64,000 nt of DNA from Streptomyces deccanensis (GCF_022385335.1 NZ_CP092431.1:1116001-1180000), one strand, 5' to 3'; positions 16,692-25,543 are shown, counted from the stretch's first letter. The notes: generated from the sequence alone by a model not told the origin. Program-made: numbers and translations.

Positions 16692-16809
16692 CCGTTCAGC
16701 GATGTGAACCCCCGGTGGACTGCAGCCACCGCACTCGCGCACAGCGATCAACACCATGAACTTCATTCACGTACATGGCCCGCACGCTCCCCTGAAGGGA
16801 AGCACCCGC

Positions 16810-17787
16810 ATGCGTACCGTCCCCCCACGTACACAGGCGCAAAGATCAGCCCTGGTGGCGGCCGCGGCCGCCCTGATGACGGCCGCCACCCTCGCCGTAC
16901 CGCACTCGGCGGGCGCGGCGGAGTCCTCGCCGATCGGTTTCGGCGCCGGGACCACCGGAGGCGGCGGCGCCTCCGCCGTCACGGTCTCCACGCTCGCCGC
17001 CTTCCGGAGCGCCGTCACCGGGAACGCGGCCAAGGTCGTCCGCGTGAACGGCCTGATCTCGCTGAGCGGTCAGGTCGACATCGGGTCCAACACGACGGTG
17101 CTGGGCGTGGGTTCGTCGTCCGGATTCACCGGCGGTGGCCTGCGGATCAAGGAGGAGACCAACGTCGTCGTCCGCAACCTGAACATCAGCAAGCCGGTCG
17201 CGCCCGCCGACGGGATCACCGTCCAGGAGTCCACGAAGGTGTGGATCGACCACAACTCCTTCTCGGCGGACCGCACCCACGACAAGGACCACTACGACGG
17301 CCTGCTGGACATCAACCACGGCTCGGACGGCGTGACGGTCTCCTGGAACACCTTCAAGGAGCACTTCAAGGGCTCGCTGGTCGGTCACAGCGACAACAAC
17401 GCCTCCGAGGACACCGGCCGGCTGAAGGTGACGTACCACCACAACCACTTCGCCAACGTCTACTCGCGCATCCCCAGCCTGCGCTTCGGCACCGGGCACT
17501 TCTACAACAACTACGTGGACGGCGCCGAGACCGCCTGCCACTCGCGCATGGGCGCCCAGATGCTCGTGGAGAACAACGTCTTCCGCAACACGGGAGTCGC
17601 GGTCACCACGAACCGCAGCAGTGACGTGGACGGTTACGCGAATCTGCGCGGCAACGACCTCGGTGGGGCCGCCACCGAGATCTCCCGGGTGGGGAGCTTC
17701 ACCACCCCGCCCTACGGCTACACCCCCGAGTCCGCCTCCTCCGTCGTCGCGTCGGTGACGTCGGGAGCGGGCGCCGGAAAGCTCTGA
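16810..17787 (+). CDS. Secreted pectate lyase, PL1 family
   Basis: A 325-residue exported right-handed beta-helix enzyme that cleaves polygalacturonate by calcium-dependent beta-elimination. The signal peptide ends near HSAGAAES. PL1 landmarks are TNVVVRNLNIS, VWIDHNSFSADRTHDKDHYD, the calcium region DGLLDINHGSDGVTVSWN and the catalytic-arginine motif SRIPSLRFG. I start at ATG 16810, behind AAGGGAAG, rather than at 16756. A convincing promoter with sugar-repressor palindromes lies at 16651-16691. The PL3 gene follows after 62 bases, probably in the same transcript. Confidence 0.9.
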   Translation: MRTVPPRTQAQRSALVAAAAALMTAATLAVPHSAGAAESSPIGFGAGTTGGGGASAVTVSTLAAFRSAVTGNAAKVVRVNGLISLSGQVDIGSNTTVLGVGSSSGFTGGGLRIKEETNVVVRNLNISKPVAPADGITVQESTKVWIDHNSFSADRTHDKDHYDGLLDINHGSDGVTVSWNTFKEHFKGSLVGHSDNNASEDTGRLKVTYHHNHFANVYSRIPSLRFGTGHFYNNYVDGAETACHSRMGAQMLVENNVFRNTGVAVTTNRSSDVDGYANLRGNDLGGAATEISRVGSFTTPPYGYTPESASSVVASVTSGAGAGKL

Positions 17788-17849
17788 GAACCGTTCGACC
17801 GCTCCATCCCCAACCCCCCATCCGCCCGGACTACAGAAGGAATCGGGAC

Positions 17850-18632
17850 ATGACTTCTGCAGCACGTCCGCGCGCCCGCACGCGCGCGCTGACCGGCACG
17901 TTCGCCGCGTTCAGCCTCTCGTTTGGCATGATCATGACTAGTGGGGCCACGCCGGCGAACGCCGCCACCTGGCCGTCCGCCAAGGGCAGCCAGCCGGTGT
18001 CCTCGACCATCTCGGTGTCCGGCACCCGGGACGGCGGCATGGTGCGCTACTACGGCAGCGGCGAGCTGGCCGGCAGCGGCCAGGAGGAGGGCCAGGACCC
18101 GATCTTCAAGCTCGCGCCCGGCGCCACGCTGAAGAACGTCATCATCGGCGCGCCCGGCGCCGACGGCATCCACTGCGAGGGCAACTGCACCCTGCAGAAC
18201 GTCTGGTGGGAGGACGTCGGCGAGGACGCGGCGACCTTCCGCGGCGGCTCGACGTACACGGTCACCGGCGGCGGCGCCAAGAAGGCGGCCGACAAGGTCT
18301 TCCAGCACAACGGGCCCGGCACCCTGAACATCTCCAACTTCGCGGTCAGCGAGTTCAAGACGCTGTACCGCTCCTGCGGCGACTGCTCCACGCAGTACAC
18401 CCGCAAGGTGAACCTCAGCAACATCGAGGTGACGGGGACGGGTTCCACCGCGCGCCTGGTCGGCATCAACGTCAACCGCGGCGACGTGGCGACCCTGCGG
18501 GGCATCACGATCCTCAACGACAGCGGCCGCAAGGTCATCCCGTGCCAGAAGTACAACAACAACGACCCCGCCGGTACGGGCCCCGACAGCACCAACTGCA
18601 AGTACGCCACCTCGGACATCACCTACCGGTGA
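17850..18632 (+). CDS. Secreted pectate lyase, PL3 family
   Basis: A 260-residue exported enzyme with a signal peptide ending near PANAATW, then a compact PL3 beta-helix. Landmarks are LKNVIIGAPGADGIHCEGNC, VWWEDVGEDAATF, KVFQHNGPGTLNI and the cysteine-rich LYRSCGDCSTQ. PL3 enzymes cleave pectate and low-methyl pectin with calcium. It starts with ATG 17850 behind AAGGA. With the upstream PL1 gene and the GDSL and CE1 esterases it forms a plant cell-wall degradation group. Confidence 0.9.
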   Translation: MTSAARPRARTRALTGTFAAFSLSFGMIMTSGATPANAATWPSAKGSQPVSSTISVSGTRDGGMVRYYGSGELAGSGQEEGQDPIFKLAPGATLKNVIIGAPGADGIHCEGNCTLQNVWWEDVGEDAATFRGGSTYTVTGGGAKKAADKVFQHNGPGTLNISNFAVSEFKTLYRSCGDCSTQYTRKVNLSNIEVTGTGSTARLVGINVNRGDVATLRGITILNDSGRKVIPCQKYNNNDPAGTGPDSTNCKYATSDITYR

Positions 18633-18703
18633 CCCCGCTCGTCACCCACCGGTGAGTCCCCCGGCGGCCGGACGGAGCCTCCCCCCACGGGCCTCGTCCG
18701 GCC

Positions 18704-18745
18704 GTCGGCCGTCGGGCGTCGGGCGTCGGGCGTCGGCCATCGGGC
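18704..18745. repeat. Heptamer tandem repeat GTCGGSC
   Basis: Six consecutive 7-base units (GTCGGCC, three GTCGGGC, GTCGGCC, ATCGGGC) fill 18704-18745, between the PL3 stop and the convergent Rv1733c-like gene. It is a likely slippage product. I see no coding potential. Confidence 0.8.
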
Positions 18746-18781
18746 GGGGCGGTCACCGTCACGTGCACGCCCCGCCCGGCC

Positions 18782-19363
18782 TCACCAGATCTTGCGCTCC
18801 CAGAGGGGGCCGATCCGCGCCCACTCCTCGTCCCACTGGTCCATCCGCCGCCGCTCCATACGGCCGCGCACGAGCCGGCCGCCCACGAAGGGCACGGCCG
18901 CCGCGAACAGACCCGCGAGCCCGCCCACGAGCCCGGCACGCAACCGGGCCTGGGACTCACTGGCGGGCTCGGTGACCAGCAGGCCCTCGGCGTCCGTCCA
19001 CACGGTGACCCGCGCTCCCATCAGGGTGGCAGGATCGACCCGGGCCTGACCCTCGCGCCCGGAGCCGTCCGGCGCGGTCCAGCGGACCTTCGCCCACACC
19101 TTCTCCGCGGCCGTACCGCTCTTGCCGGAGGGCTCCGGCGCGTCCTCCGTGAGAACCGCGCCGACCTGGCGCCACTCCGCGCGCTGCCGGGCGAGACCGG
19201 ACTCCACGGAGTGTTCGGCCATGAGACCCACGGCCACCCCGCCGAACAGGGTCATCGCCCAGGTGATCAGCACGACCCAGGACTCCAGCCGGTCGGCACG
19301 CCTTCTGAGCGGGTTGCGCCGCCATCGCCACAGCCACACCTTCGGACCACGGAATGCCACCAT
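18782..19363 (-). CDS. Rv1733c-like membrane protein
   Basis: A 193-residue protein with two membrane segments, one after the basic start (WVVLITWAMTLFGGVAVGL) and one near residue 155 (AGLVGGLAGLFAAAVPFVGG), flanking an extracytoplasmic domain with VWAKVRWTAPDGSGREGQA. This is the layout of the Rv1733c family, which is widespread and often multicopy in Streptomyces and has no known function. It starts with ATG 19363 behind GGGAGGG. The frame open to 19438 adds an unlikely leader. Confidence 0.75.
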   Translation of the reverse strand: MVAFRGPKVWLWRWRRNPLRRRADRLESWVVLITWAMTLFGGVAVGLMAEHSVESGLARQRAEWRQVGAVLTEDAPEPSGKSGTAAEKVWAKVRWTAPDGSGREGQARVDPATLMGARVTVWTDAEGLLVTEPASESQARLRAGLVGGLAGLFAAAVPFVGGRLVRGRMERRRMDQWDEEWARIGPLWERKIW

Positions 19364-19598
19364 CGGGGGCACCCTCCCTCGCACACGCAGGACTGCCGGA
19401 CCGCTCTTCCATACGGCGGCGGCCCCCGCCCTGCTCATGCGATGTGGGTCACCCCGCCCGGCCCGCTCGGCGCCGGCCCGGTCCGAATCCGCTCACACAC
19501 CGGCTGACCTGCGGCGGAGCCGTTCCGAGGGGTGACTGTCAGTGGTGGGGTGCAGACTGGCCGGTGACTGGGACGACGATGTCCGGGAGGTGGCCGGG

Positions 19599-20684
19599 AT
19601 GGCTGAGGTACTGCTCACCGTGGGCACACGCAAGGGGTTGTTCATCGGGCGGCGGCGGGGAGGCGCCTGGGAGTTCGACGAGACGCCGTACTTCAACGCG
19701 CAGGCGATCTACGCGGTCGCCATCGACACCCGCTCGGACACCCCCCGGCTGCTGGTGGGCGGTGACAGCGCCCACTGGGGCCCCTCCGTCTTCCACTCCG
19801 ACGACCTCGGCCGCACGTGGACCGAACCGGCCCGGCCCGCGGTCAAGTTCCCCAAGGACACCGGGGCCTCGCTGGAGCGGGTGTGGCAGCTGCATCCGTC
19901 GGCGGCCGAACCGGACGTGGTGTACGCGGGCACGGAACCGGCCGCGTTGTACCGCTCCGAGGACCGGGGCGAGACCTTCGAGCTGGTACGGCCGCTGTGG
20001 GAGCACCCGACGCGCGGCCGGTGGGCCCCGGGAGGCGGCGGCGAGGGGCTGCACACGATCCTCACCGACCGGCGCGATCCGCGCGCGCTGACCGTGGCGG
20101 TCTCCGCCGCCGGGGTGTTCCGCACCGAGGACGGCGGGGCGAGCTGGTCGCCGTCCAACTCCGGTGTCTCGGCGGTGTTCCTGCCGGACCCCGACCCGGA
20201 GTTCGGCCAGTGCGTGCACAAGGTGACCCGGGACGCGACGACGCCCGACCGGCTGTACCTGCAGAACCACTGGGGCGTGTACCGCAGCGACGACGCGGGG
20301 GCGCACTGGGAGGACATCGGCGCGGGCCTGCCCTCCACGTTCGGTTTCGCGGCGGTCGCCCATCCGCACCGCGGGGACACCGCCTACGTCTTCCCTATCA
20401 ACGCCGACGCGGACCGCGTCCCGGCCGACCACCGCTGCCGGGTCTTCCGCACGGCGGACGCGGGCAAGAGCTGGGAGCCGCTGGCGGCGGGCCTGCCGAC
20501 CGAGGACCACTACGGCACGGTGCTGCGCGACGCGATGTGCACGGACGACGCGGACCCGGCGGGCGTCTACTTCGGCAACCGCAACGGCGAGGTGTACGCC
20601 TCGGCCGACGACGGCGACAGCTGGCGGCAGTTGCTGTCGCATCTGCCGGATGTGCTGTGCGTACGCGCGGCCGTCGTCGGGTGA
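19599..20684 (+). CDS. Six-Asp-box (BNR/sialidase-fold) protein
   Basis: A 361-residue cytoplasmic-looking protein built of six blades, each with an Asp-box: SDDLGRTW, SEDRGETF, TEDGGASW, SDDAGAHW, TADAGKSW and SADDGDSW. It therefore has a sialidase/Vps10-like propeller fold. No signal peptide and no clear sialidase arginine triad are visible, so calling it a sialidase would be unsafe. It starts with ATG 19599, eight bases after GGGAGG. It stands alone, convergent with the first NmrA gene. Confidence 0.8.
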   Translation: MAEVLLTVGTRKGLFIGRRRGGAWEFDETPYFNAQAIYAVAIDTRSDTPRLLVGGDSAHWGPSVFHSDDLGRTWTEPARPAVKFPKDTGASLERVWQLHPSAAEPDVVYAGTEPAALYRSEDRGETFELVRPLWEHPTRGRWAPGGGGEGLHTILTDRRDPRALTVAVSAAGVFRTEDGGASWSPSNSGVSAVFLPDPDPEFGQCVHKVTRDATTPDRLYLQNHWGVYRSDDAGAHWEDIGAGLPSTFGFAAVAHPHRGDTAYVFPINADADRVPADHRCRVFRTADAGKSWEPLAAGLPTEDHYGTVLRDAMCTDDADPAGVYFGNRNGEVYASADDGDSWRQLLSHLPDVLCVRAAVVG

Positions 20685-20714
20685 GCGGGTGAGCCGATGT
20701 GGATGAGCGGGTGA

Positions 20715-20738
20715 GGATGAGCGGATGAGCGGATGAGC
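20715..20738. repeat. Three GGATGAGC octamers
   Basis: Three head-to-tail GGATGAGC units at 20715-20738, with one more copy at 20701-20708 and decayed relatives before it, lie in the 161-base gap between convergent genes. Nothing else is recognisable in this gap. Confidence 0.75.
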
Positions 20739-20845
20739 GGACGGGGAGGGTCGCCGGCGCCGTCCGCGAGTGCGCCCTCCCGTCCGTCGAGTCGCCCTGA
20801 GTCCGGTCCCGTTCGGCACCAGGACGTTCGTCGTCGATCAGTTCC

Positions 20846-21820
20846 TCATGCGGCCGCCAGCTTCTGGATGCGCGGGTGGTTCTCCAGAGCCCACCGCACC
20901 GTCTTGGGCGGGCGTCCGAGCAGGGTCTCCAGCTGGTCGGTGGTGCCGCGGTAGCCTCCGCCGCCCATCAGCCGGGTCAAGGTCTTCAGGTGCTCAGCGA
21001 TGTGCGGGAACGCGCCCAGGGCGGGGTCGACATAGGTCTCGTTCCAGGTCTCGACGTCCTCGGGAACGTAGACGACCGGGCGTCCCAGCACGGCCGCGTA
21101 GTCCTCCGCGAACCCGTGCATGTCCTTCAGCTCGGGACCGGTGAGGTCGTAGGACTTCGAGATGTGCGGTGCCGGGTCGGTCAGGATCTTCACGCAGAGT
21201 TCCGCCACGTCGTACCCGGCGATGGGCGCGAGCCGGTGCTCAGCGAACGGCAGGCGCAGTTCACCCCTGCTCAGCGGCTCCAGCGCCAGCCAGGTCATCA
21301 GGGGGTTCTCGACGAACATGGCCCCCCGCACGTTGACGGTCGGGAGGCCGGACCACTCGAGCACCTGCTCGGCGACCCAGTGGGCCCGCTGCTGCGGCGA
21401 CCAGTCGGCGACGAGCCCGCCGAGCCACGCGCGTCGCTCCTCCTCCGGCGCGGTCATCCTGTCGAAGGTCATGAACGACTGCTCGTACTCGGAGATGTTG
21501 ACGAACACCTCCATGTCGCCCCGCGCCCGCGCCGCCGCGGCCATCAGGCTGACGGCGTCGGTGTAGTACGGCGACAGGCTCATGCTGAAGTAGATGCGCC
21601 GGACGTCCTTCAGCGCGGCGGTCACGTCGGCGACGGTGAGCAGGTCACCGACGAAGACCTCCGCCCCGGCCCCGCGGAGCGAGTCGGCGCGTTCGTCGTC
21701 CTGCCGGACGAACGCGCGCACGGGGTGCCCTTGTTCGAGCAGCATGTCGACCATCGTCCGGCTCACCCCACCGATTTCGCCGGCGGCTCCGGTGATCAGG
21801 ATGGGCTCGCGCTCTGACAT
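20846..21820 (-). CDS. NmrA-like NAD(P)-binding protein
   Basis: A 324-residue atypical short-chain dehydrogenase fold. The dinucleotide loop is ILITGAAGEIGGVSRTMVD. There is no YxxxK catalytic pair, as in NmrA/HSCARG redox sensors and quinone-reductase-like proteins. MTWLALEPLSRGELRLPF and the IAGYDVAELCVKIL segment are typical of the family. It lies 74 bases downstream of the SDR gene on the same strand and so probably belongs to the TetR-controlled transcript. Confidence 0.83.
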   Translation of the reverse strand: MSEREPILITGAAGEIGGVSRTMVDMLLEQGHPVRAFVRQDDERADSLRGAGAEVFVGDLLTVADVTAALKDVRRIYFSMSLSPYYTDAVSLMAAAARARGDMEVFVNISEYEQSFMTFDRMTAPEEERRAWLGGLVADWSPQQRAHWVAEQVLEWSGLPTVNVRGAMFVENPLMTWLALEPLSRGELRLPFAEHRLAPIAGYDVAELCVKILTDPAPHISKSYDLTGPELKDMHGFAEDYAAVLGRPVVYVPEDVETWNETYVDPALGAFPHIAEHLKTLTRLMGGGGYRGTTDQLETLLGRPPKTVRWALENHPRIQKLAAA

Positions 21821-21894
21821 CGAGATGTCCTCTGTCTGGTTGGGTGGGGATGTTGTTGTTCGGAAGGTCGGGGGCCGGGGCGGTGGCCCGCGGG

Positions 21895-22710
21895 TCAGCC
21901 CGCCAGACGGTTGATCTTGCGGATCTGCCGGTCGAAGGCGCGGGCGGGAGCGAGGCGGCGCAGGGCGCTCACGCGTCCTGCCATGGGGCCCGCGGTGTAG
22001 CGCAGCTTCGGCTTGGCGTCGGTCGCCGCAGCGACGATCGCCCTGGCCACGACGTCCGGTGCGTCACCTCCCCTGATCGCCTCCGCCATCACACGGTCGA
22101 CGGTCTGCCGCTGCTTCGCGTAGGCGTGCAGGGGCGTGTCGGGCTTCGCGCTGTTGGCCTCGAAGTCGGTCCGCGTGTACGCAGGTTCGACGAGGAGCGA
22201 CCGGACGCCGTGCTCACGGATCTCGTGATCCAGGGACTCGGAGTAACCCTCGATCGCGTGCTTGGAGGCGGCGTAGACGGCCATGTAGGGCTGGGGCATG
22301 AATCCGAGTACGGACGAGACATTGATGATGCGGCCGCGCTTCTGGGCACGCATGTAGGGCAGGACCGCCGTCGCCATGCGCATGACCCCGAAGACATTGG
22401 TGTCGAAGACGGCCCTGGCCTGCTCGACGGAGGTCTCCTCCGCGGCTCCCGTAGAGCCGACGCCGGCGTTGTTGACCAGGACGTCGATCCGCCCGAACCG
22501 CTCGCTCACCTCCTGGACCACTCCGGCGACCGAGGCGTCGTCGGCGACGTCGAGACTGAGGAACGTCACGCCGGCGAGCGGGGTGACGCGCGTGCTGTCC
22601 CGGCTCGTGCCGACCACGTCGAAATCCTCTGCGACCAGGGCGCGAGCTGTCTCCCTCCCGATACCGGACGACGCACCCGTCACGAGTGCCATCGGTCGAT
22701 TTGTCAGCAT
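21895..22710 (-). CDS. SDR family oxidoreductase
   Basis: A 271-residue classical short-chain dehydrogenase/reductase. The cofactor loop TGASSGIG, NNAGVG, INVSSVLGF (catalytic Ser) and YAASKHA (YxxxK) are all present. An arginine after the second beta strand (GTSRDS) suggests NADP preference. Of two adjacent ATGs I use 22710, five bases after GGGAG. Two palindromic operators lie immediately upstream (22731-22746 and 22756-22769). The substrate is unknown. Confidence 0.88.
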   Translation of the reverse strand: MLTNRPMALVTGASSGIGRETARALVAEDFDVVGTSRDSTRVTPLAGVTFLSLDVADDASVAGVVQEVSERFGRIDVLVNNAGVGSTGAAEETSVEQARAVFDTNVFGVMRMATAVLPYMRAQKRGRIINVSSVLGFMPQPYMAVYAASKHAIEGYSESLDHEIREHGVRSLLVEPAYTRTDFEANSAKPDTPLHAYAKQRQTVDRVMAEAIRGGDAPDVVARAIVAAATDAKPKLRYTAGPMAGRVSALRRLAPARAFDRQIRKINRLAG

Positions 22711-22730
22711 CATGACTCCCGCACAACATA

Positions 22731-22769
22731 GAAACCGATCGGTTTCCAGCATCGTAAACCGATCGGTTT
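22731..22769. promoter_or_regulatory. Two TetR-type operators before the SDR gene
   Basis: GAAACCGATCGGTTTC (22731-22746) is a perfect 16-bp palindrome. The 14-bp core AAACCGATCGGTTT recurs perfectly at 22756-22769. Centre-to-centre spacing is 24 bases. Both precede the SDR start by 20-60 bases, where a repressor would block initiation. Confidence 0.75.
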
Positions 22770-22805
22770 CCGTACGCAAGGGCGGATGACGAGAGGGGCG
22801 GCGCG

Positions 22806-23375
22806 TCAGTTCACGGCAGCGGCGTCGAGCAGGGTGACCACCGTGGGCGCGACGAGACCCGACAGCTTGTCCGCCCCGATTCCCGCGCGGGCACTGGCAC
22901 CGTCGAACACCAGGCTGAGCTGGCGGGCCACCAGGCCGGGATCGCTCGCCCCGCCCCGCTCGGCCTCGGCACGGAAGAAGGCGGTCAGTTTCTCCTTGAC
23001 CCCATGCGCGACGCGGCTCGCGGGGTGATCCTGATCCTTCAGCTCGATCTGCGCGGCCAGATAGGGGCAGCCGTAGAACTCGGGTGCACCGGACTGCGAT
23101 TCCAGCTGCTCGAAGACGTGCAGGATCCGCTCCCTGGACGAACGACCGTCGTCCGCCGCAGGCAGGAGCGCCGCCGCATAGGCGGAGGTACGCCGCTCCA
23201 GACTTGCCGCGAGCAGTGCGTCCTTGCTCTCGAACAGCTGGTACATGGAGCGCTTCGACACTCCCGCGGCCTTGCAGAGCGCCTCGATGCCGATGCCGAC
23301 GCCGTCACGGTAGGTGAGTGTGGCCGCCGCCTCCAGCAGTCGCTCCCTGGGGGTTTGCTTCACTTCGGTGGTCAT
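22806..23375 (-). CDS. TetR/AcrR family regulator
   Basis: A 189-residue repressor. The N-terminal helix-turn-helix reads RERLLEAAATLTYRDG then IEALCKAAGVSKRSMYQLFE, the standard TetR arrangement. The remaining helices form the ligand pocket, with a conserved-looking GCPYLAAQIE. It starts with ATG 23375. The same palindrome found at the SDR and second NmrA promoters occurs at 23408-23421 just upstream, so autoregulation is likely. The ligand is unknown and probably an electrophilic or xenobiotic compound, judging by the redox neighbours. Confidence 0.88.
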   Translation of the reverse strand: MTTEVKQTPRERLLEAAATLTYRDGVGIGIEALCKAAGVSKRSMYQLFESKDALLAASLERRTSAYAAALLPAADDGRSSRERILHVFEQLESQSGAPEFYGCPYLAAQIELKDQDHPASRVAHGVKEKLTAFFRAEAERGGASDPGLVARQLSLVFDGASARAGIGADKLSGLVAPTVVTLLDAAAVN

Positions 23376-23407
23376 ACCACGAGATTAACCCAAGGAGAAG
23401 CAAAAGA

Positions 23408-23421
23408 AAACCGATCGGTTT
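23408..23421. promoter_or_regulatory. TetR-type operator between the TetR and HxlR genes
   Basis: AAACCGATCGGTTT, a perfect 14-bp copy of the shared palindrome, lies 33 bases before the TetR start and 72 bases before the divergent HxlR start. It is placed to repress the TetR gene itself and perhaps the HxlR gene. Confidence 0.75.
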
Positions 23422-23461
23422 CCTGAGGTCGGCAGCCGGTGACCCACCCCCGGAGCCGTCA

Positions 23462-23476
23462 GTTGCTTGACGCAAC
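23462..23476. promoter_or_regulatory. Candidate HxlR operator at its own promoter
   Basis: GTTGC-TTGAC-GCAAC is a perfect 5-5-5 inverted repeat ending 17 bases before the HxlR start codon. Variants GTTGC-N5-GAAAC with identical spacing occur twice upstream of the Fe-S protein gene. Confidence 0.55.
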
Positions 23477-23492
23477 GTGTTAGATTCGGAGC

Positions 23493-23957
23493 ATGTTGGG
23501 CCGAATGTACGACAGTCAGCTGTGCTCCATCGCCCGGACCCTGGAAGTCGTGGGCGAGCGCTGGACCTTGCTGATCATTCGCGACGCCCAGCTCGGCCTG
23601 CGCCGCTTCGAGGAGTTCCAGGACAGTCTCGGCATCGCCCGCAACGTACTCACCAGCCGTCTCTCCAAGCTGGTCGACGACGGCCTGCTGGAGCGGGTCT
23701 GCTACCAGGAGCGGCCCGCCCGCTACGAGTACCGGCCGACGGACAAGGCCCAGGCCTTGCTCACCGCGGTGCTCAGCCTGATGCACTGGGGCGATGAGCA
23801 CGCCCCGCATCCGGCCGGCCCTCCGCGGATCACGCACCACGTGGGATGCGGAGGCAACGTTCGGGAACAGCTCGTGTGCACCCAGTGCGAACAAGTGGTG
23901 GGCCCGGACGCCGTACAGCTGCTTCCCGGCCCGGCACTCACCGAGCGGACGGCGTGA
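23493..23957 (+). CDS. HxlR family transcriptional regulator
   Basis: A 154-residue winged-helix protein. QLCSIARTLEVVGERWTLLI, RFEEFQDSLGIARNVLTSRL and YEYRPTDKAQALL give the full HxlR signature. The C-terminal tail contains CGGNVREQLVCTQCEQ, where three cysteines could form a thiol or metal switch, although many HxlR proteins sense aldehydes or quinones through cysteine. ATG 23493 has GGAG close by. ATG 23505 is an alternative. It reads toward the Fe-S protein operon and shares an inverted repeat with it. Confidence 0.87.
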   Translation: MLGRMYDSQLCSIARTLEVVGERWTLLIIRDAQLGLRRFEEFQDSLGIARNVLTSRLSKLVDDGLLERVCYQERPARYEYRPTDKAQALLTAVLSLMHWGDEHAPHPAGPPRITHHVGCGGNVREQLVCTQCEQVVGPDAVQLLPGPALTERTA

Positions 23958-24121
23958 CGTAGCAGAGCACGCCTTGTTGCCGCCGCCGTAGCCGCCACCA
24001 CTCGGGTGCTGCCGCCCTTTCCGCGGCTCGGCGTGTGCGCGCTGCCAACTCCCGCTTCATGCAGGTCAGTTGCGGTCGGATCTCTCGGAGAACCCACCGA
24101 ATGACCATAACTTCTCCATGA

Positions 24122-24170
24122 GTTGCTCCATGAAACTCGCAAGGCTAGTGTGCGAGTTGCTTCATGAAAC
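24122..24170 (+). promoter_or_regulatory. Promoter with paired HxlR-type operators
   Basis: GTTGC-N5-GAAAC occurs at 24122-24136 and 24156-24170, the same geometry as the HxlR self-site. A promoter TTGCTC (24123-24128) - 17 bases - TAGTGT (24146-24151) fits between them, so one operator covers the -35 and the other lies just after the -10. It serves the Fe-S protein gene starting at 24200. Confidence 0.5.
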
Positions 24171-24199
24171 TTACCGGCCCAGCCCCCTGAGGTGACTCG

Positions 24200-25543
24200 A
24201 TGGCCAAGAACAAGCTGGAAGACCATCCCACCGTCGTTCAAGCCCGCCGGCGCGACCGCACCGCCGCCCGGCCCGCCGAGCCGCTGGACGCATCGTGGCT
24301 GCGTCAGTTGTGTCTGGACGCGGGCGCGGACGACGTCGGCTTCGTCGAGATCGACCGGGCCGACATCGCCGACCAGCGAGAGGATCTGAGCGCCGCGCTG
24401 CCGGGTGTCCGCACGCTGATCAGCATCGTGACCCGGATGAACCGGGAGAACATCCGCACTCCCGCGCGCTCGGTGGCCAACCTGGAGTTCCATCACACGG
24501 GCGACCACACCAACGAGGTCGGTCGGCACGTGGTGGGCGAGCTGGAGGCGGCGGGCGTGCGCGCCATCAATCCCGCGATGGGCTTTCCCATGGAGATGGA
24601 CAAGTTCCCCAGGAAGGCGTGGGTCGTCTCGCACAAGCCGGTCGCCGTGGCGGCGGGGCTCGGCAAGATGGGTATTCACCGCAACGTCATCCACCCCAAA
24701 TTCGGCAACTTCATCCTGCTGGGCACCATCCTCATCGACGCCGAGGTCAGCGAATACACCAGGCCCATCGAGTACAACCCCTGCCTGGAATGCAAACTGT
24801 GTGTGACAGCCTGCCCGACCGGGGCGATCGCCTCCGACGGTCATTTCAATTTCTCCGCCTGCTACACCCACAACTACCGCGAGTTCATGGGCGGCTTCGG
24901 TGACTGGGCCGAGCAGGTCGCCGAAAGCCGTGACGCCCACGACTACCGTTCACGGGTCAGCGACAGCGAGAGCGCCTCGATGTGGCAGAGCCTGTCCTTC
25001 GGCGCCAACTACAAAGCCGCCTACTGCATGTCGGTCTGCCCGGCCGGCGAGGACGTCATCGGCCCCTGGCTGGACAGTCGCAAGACCCATCTGACCCAGG
25101 TCGTGCGCCCTCTGATGGACAAGGAGGAGACCGTCTACGTCGTCCCTGGCTCCGACGCCGAGCAGCACGTGGCCGACCGTTTCCCCAACAAGCGCACGAA
25201 GCATGTGGCGATGAGTCTGCGAGCGGACAGCATCGACGGTCTGGTGGAGGGCCTGCCGCTGATCTTTCAGCGCGAGCAGGCCAAGGACATGTCCGCCTCC
25301 TACCATTTCACCTTCACCGGTGAGGAATCCCGGCAGATCACCGTGACCATCCGCGACCGCGAACTCGAGGTCGCCGACGGGCATCACGGTGATCCGGACC
25401 TCAGGATCACCGCCGACACCCGCACCTGGCTGCGATTCCTCGCGAAGCCCTCGATGTTGGCGTGGGCACTGGTGCGTCGGCAGATCAAGCTGAACGGATC
25501 CCCCCGACTGCTGCGCGACTTCGGCCGTTGCTTCCCGTCCTGA
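24200..25543 (+). CDS. QueG/reductive-dehalogenase-like Fe-S protein with C-terminal SCP2-like domain
   Basis: A 447-residue cytoplasmic protein. Residues 30-190 resemble the cobalamin-binding part of the QueG/RdhA superfamily, including GLGKMGIHRNVIHPKFGNF. Residues 195-206 are CLECKLCVTACP, a CxxCxxCxxxCP cluster motif, and C276-x3-C280-P with C221 could complete a second cluster. The last 100 residues (YHFTFTGEESRQITVTIRDR onward) look like an SCP2 lipid-binding domain. There is no Tat signal, unlike respiratory dehalogenases. ATG 24200 has GAGGTG five bases upstream. The next gene supplies a flavin/2Fe-2S reductase. Reductive dehalogenation or another cobalamin reduction is inference. Confidence 0.72.
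   Translation: MAKNKLEDHPTVVQARRRDRTAARPAEPLDASWLRQLCLDAGADDVGFVEIDRADIADQREDLSAALPGVRTLISIVTRMNRENIRTPARSVANLEFHHTGDHTNEVGRHVVGELEAAGVRAINPAMGFPMEMDKFPRKAWVVSHKPVAVAAGLGKMGIHRNVIHPKFGNFILLGTILIDAEVSEYTRPIEYNPCLECKLCVTACPTGAIASDGHFNFSACYTHNYREFMGGFGDWAEQVAESRDAHDYRSRVSDSESASMWQSLSFGANYKAAYCMSVCPAGEDVIGPWLDSRKTHLTQVVRPLMDKEETVYVVPGSDAEQHVADRFPNKRTKHVAMSLRADSIDGLVEGLPLIFQREQAKDMSASYHFTFTGEESRQITVTIRDRELEVADGHHGDPDLRITADTRTWLRFLAKPSMLAWALVRRQIKLNGSPRLLRDFGRCFPS

Noticed and set aside
19599..20684. Annotation as an active sialidase
   Set aside because: The six Asp-boxes support only the fold. There is no signal peptide and no clear arginine triad.
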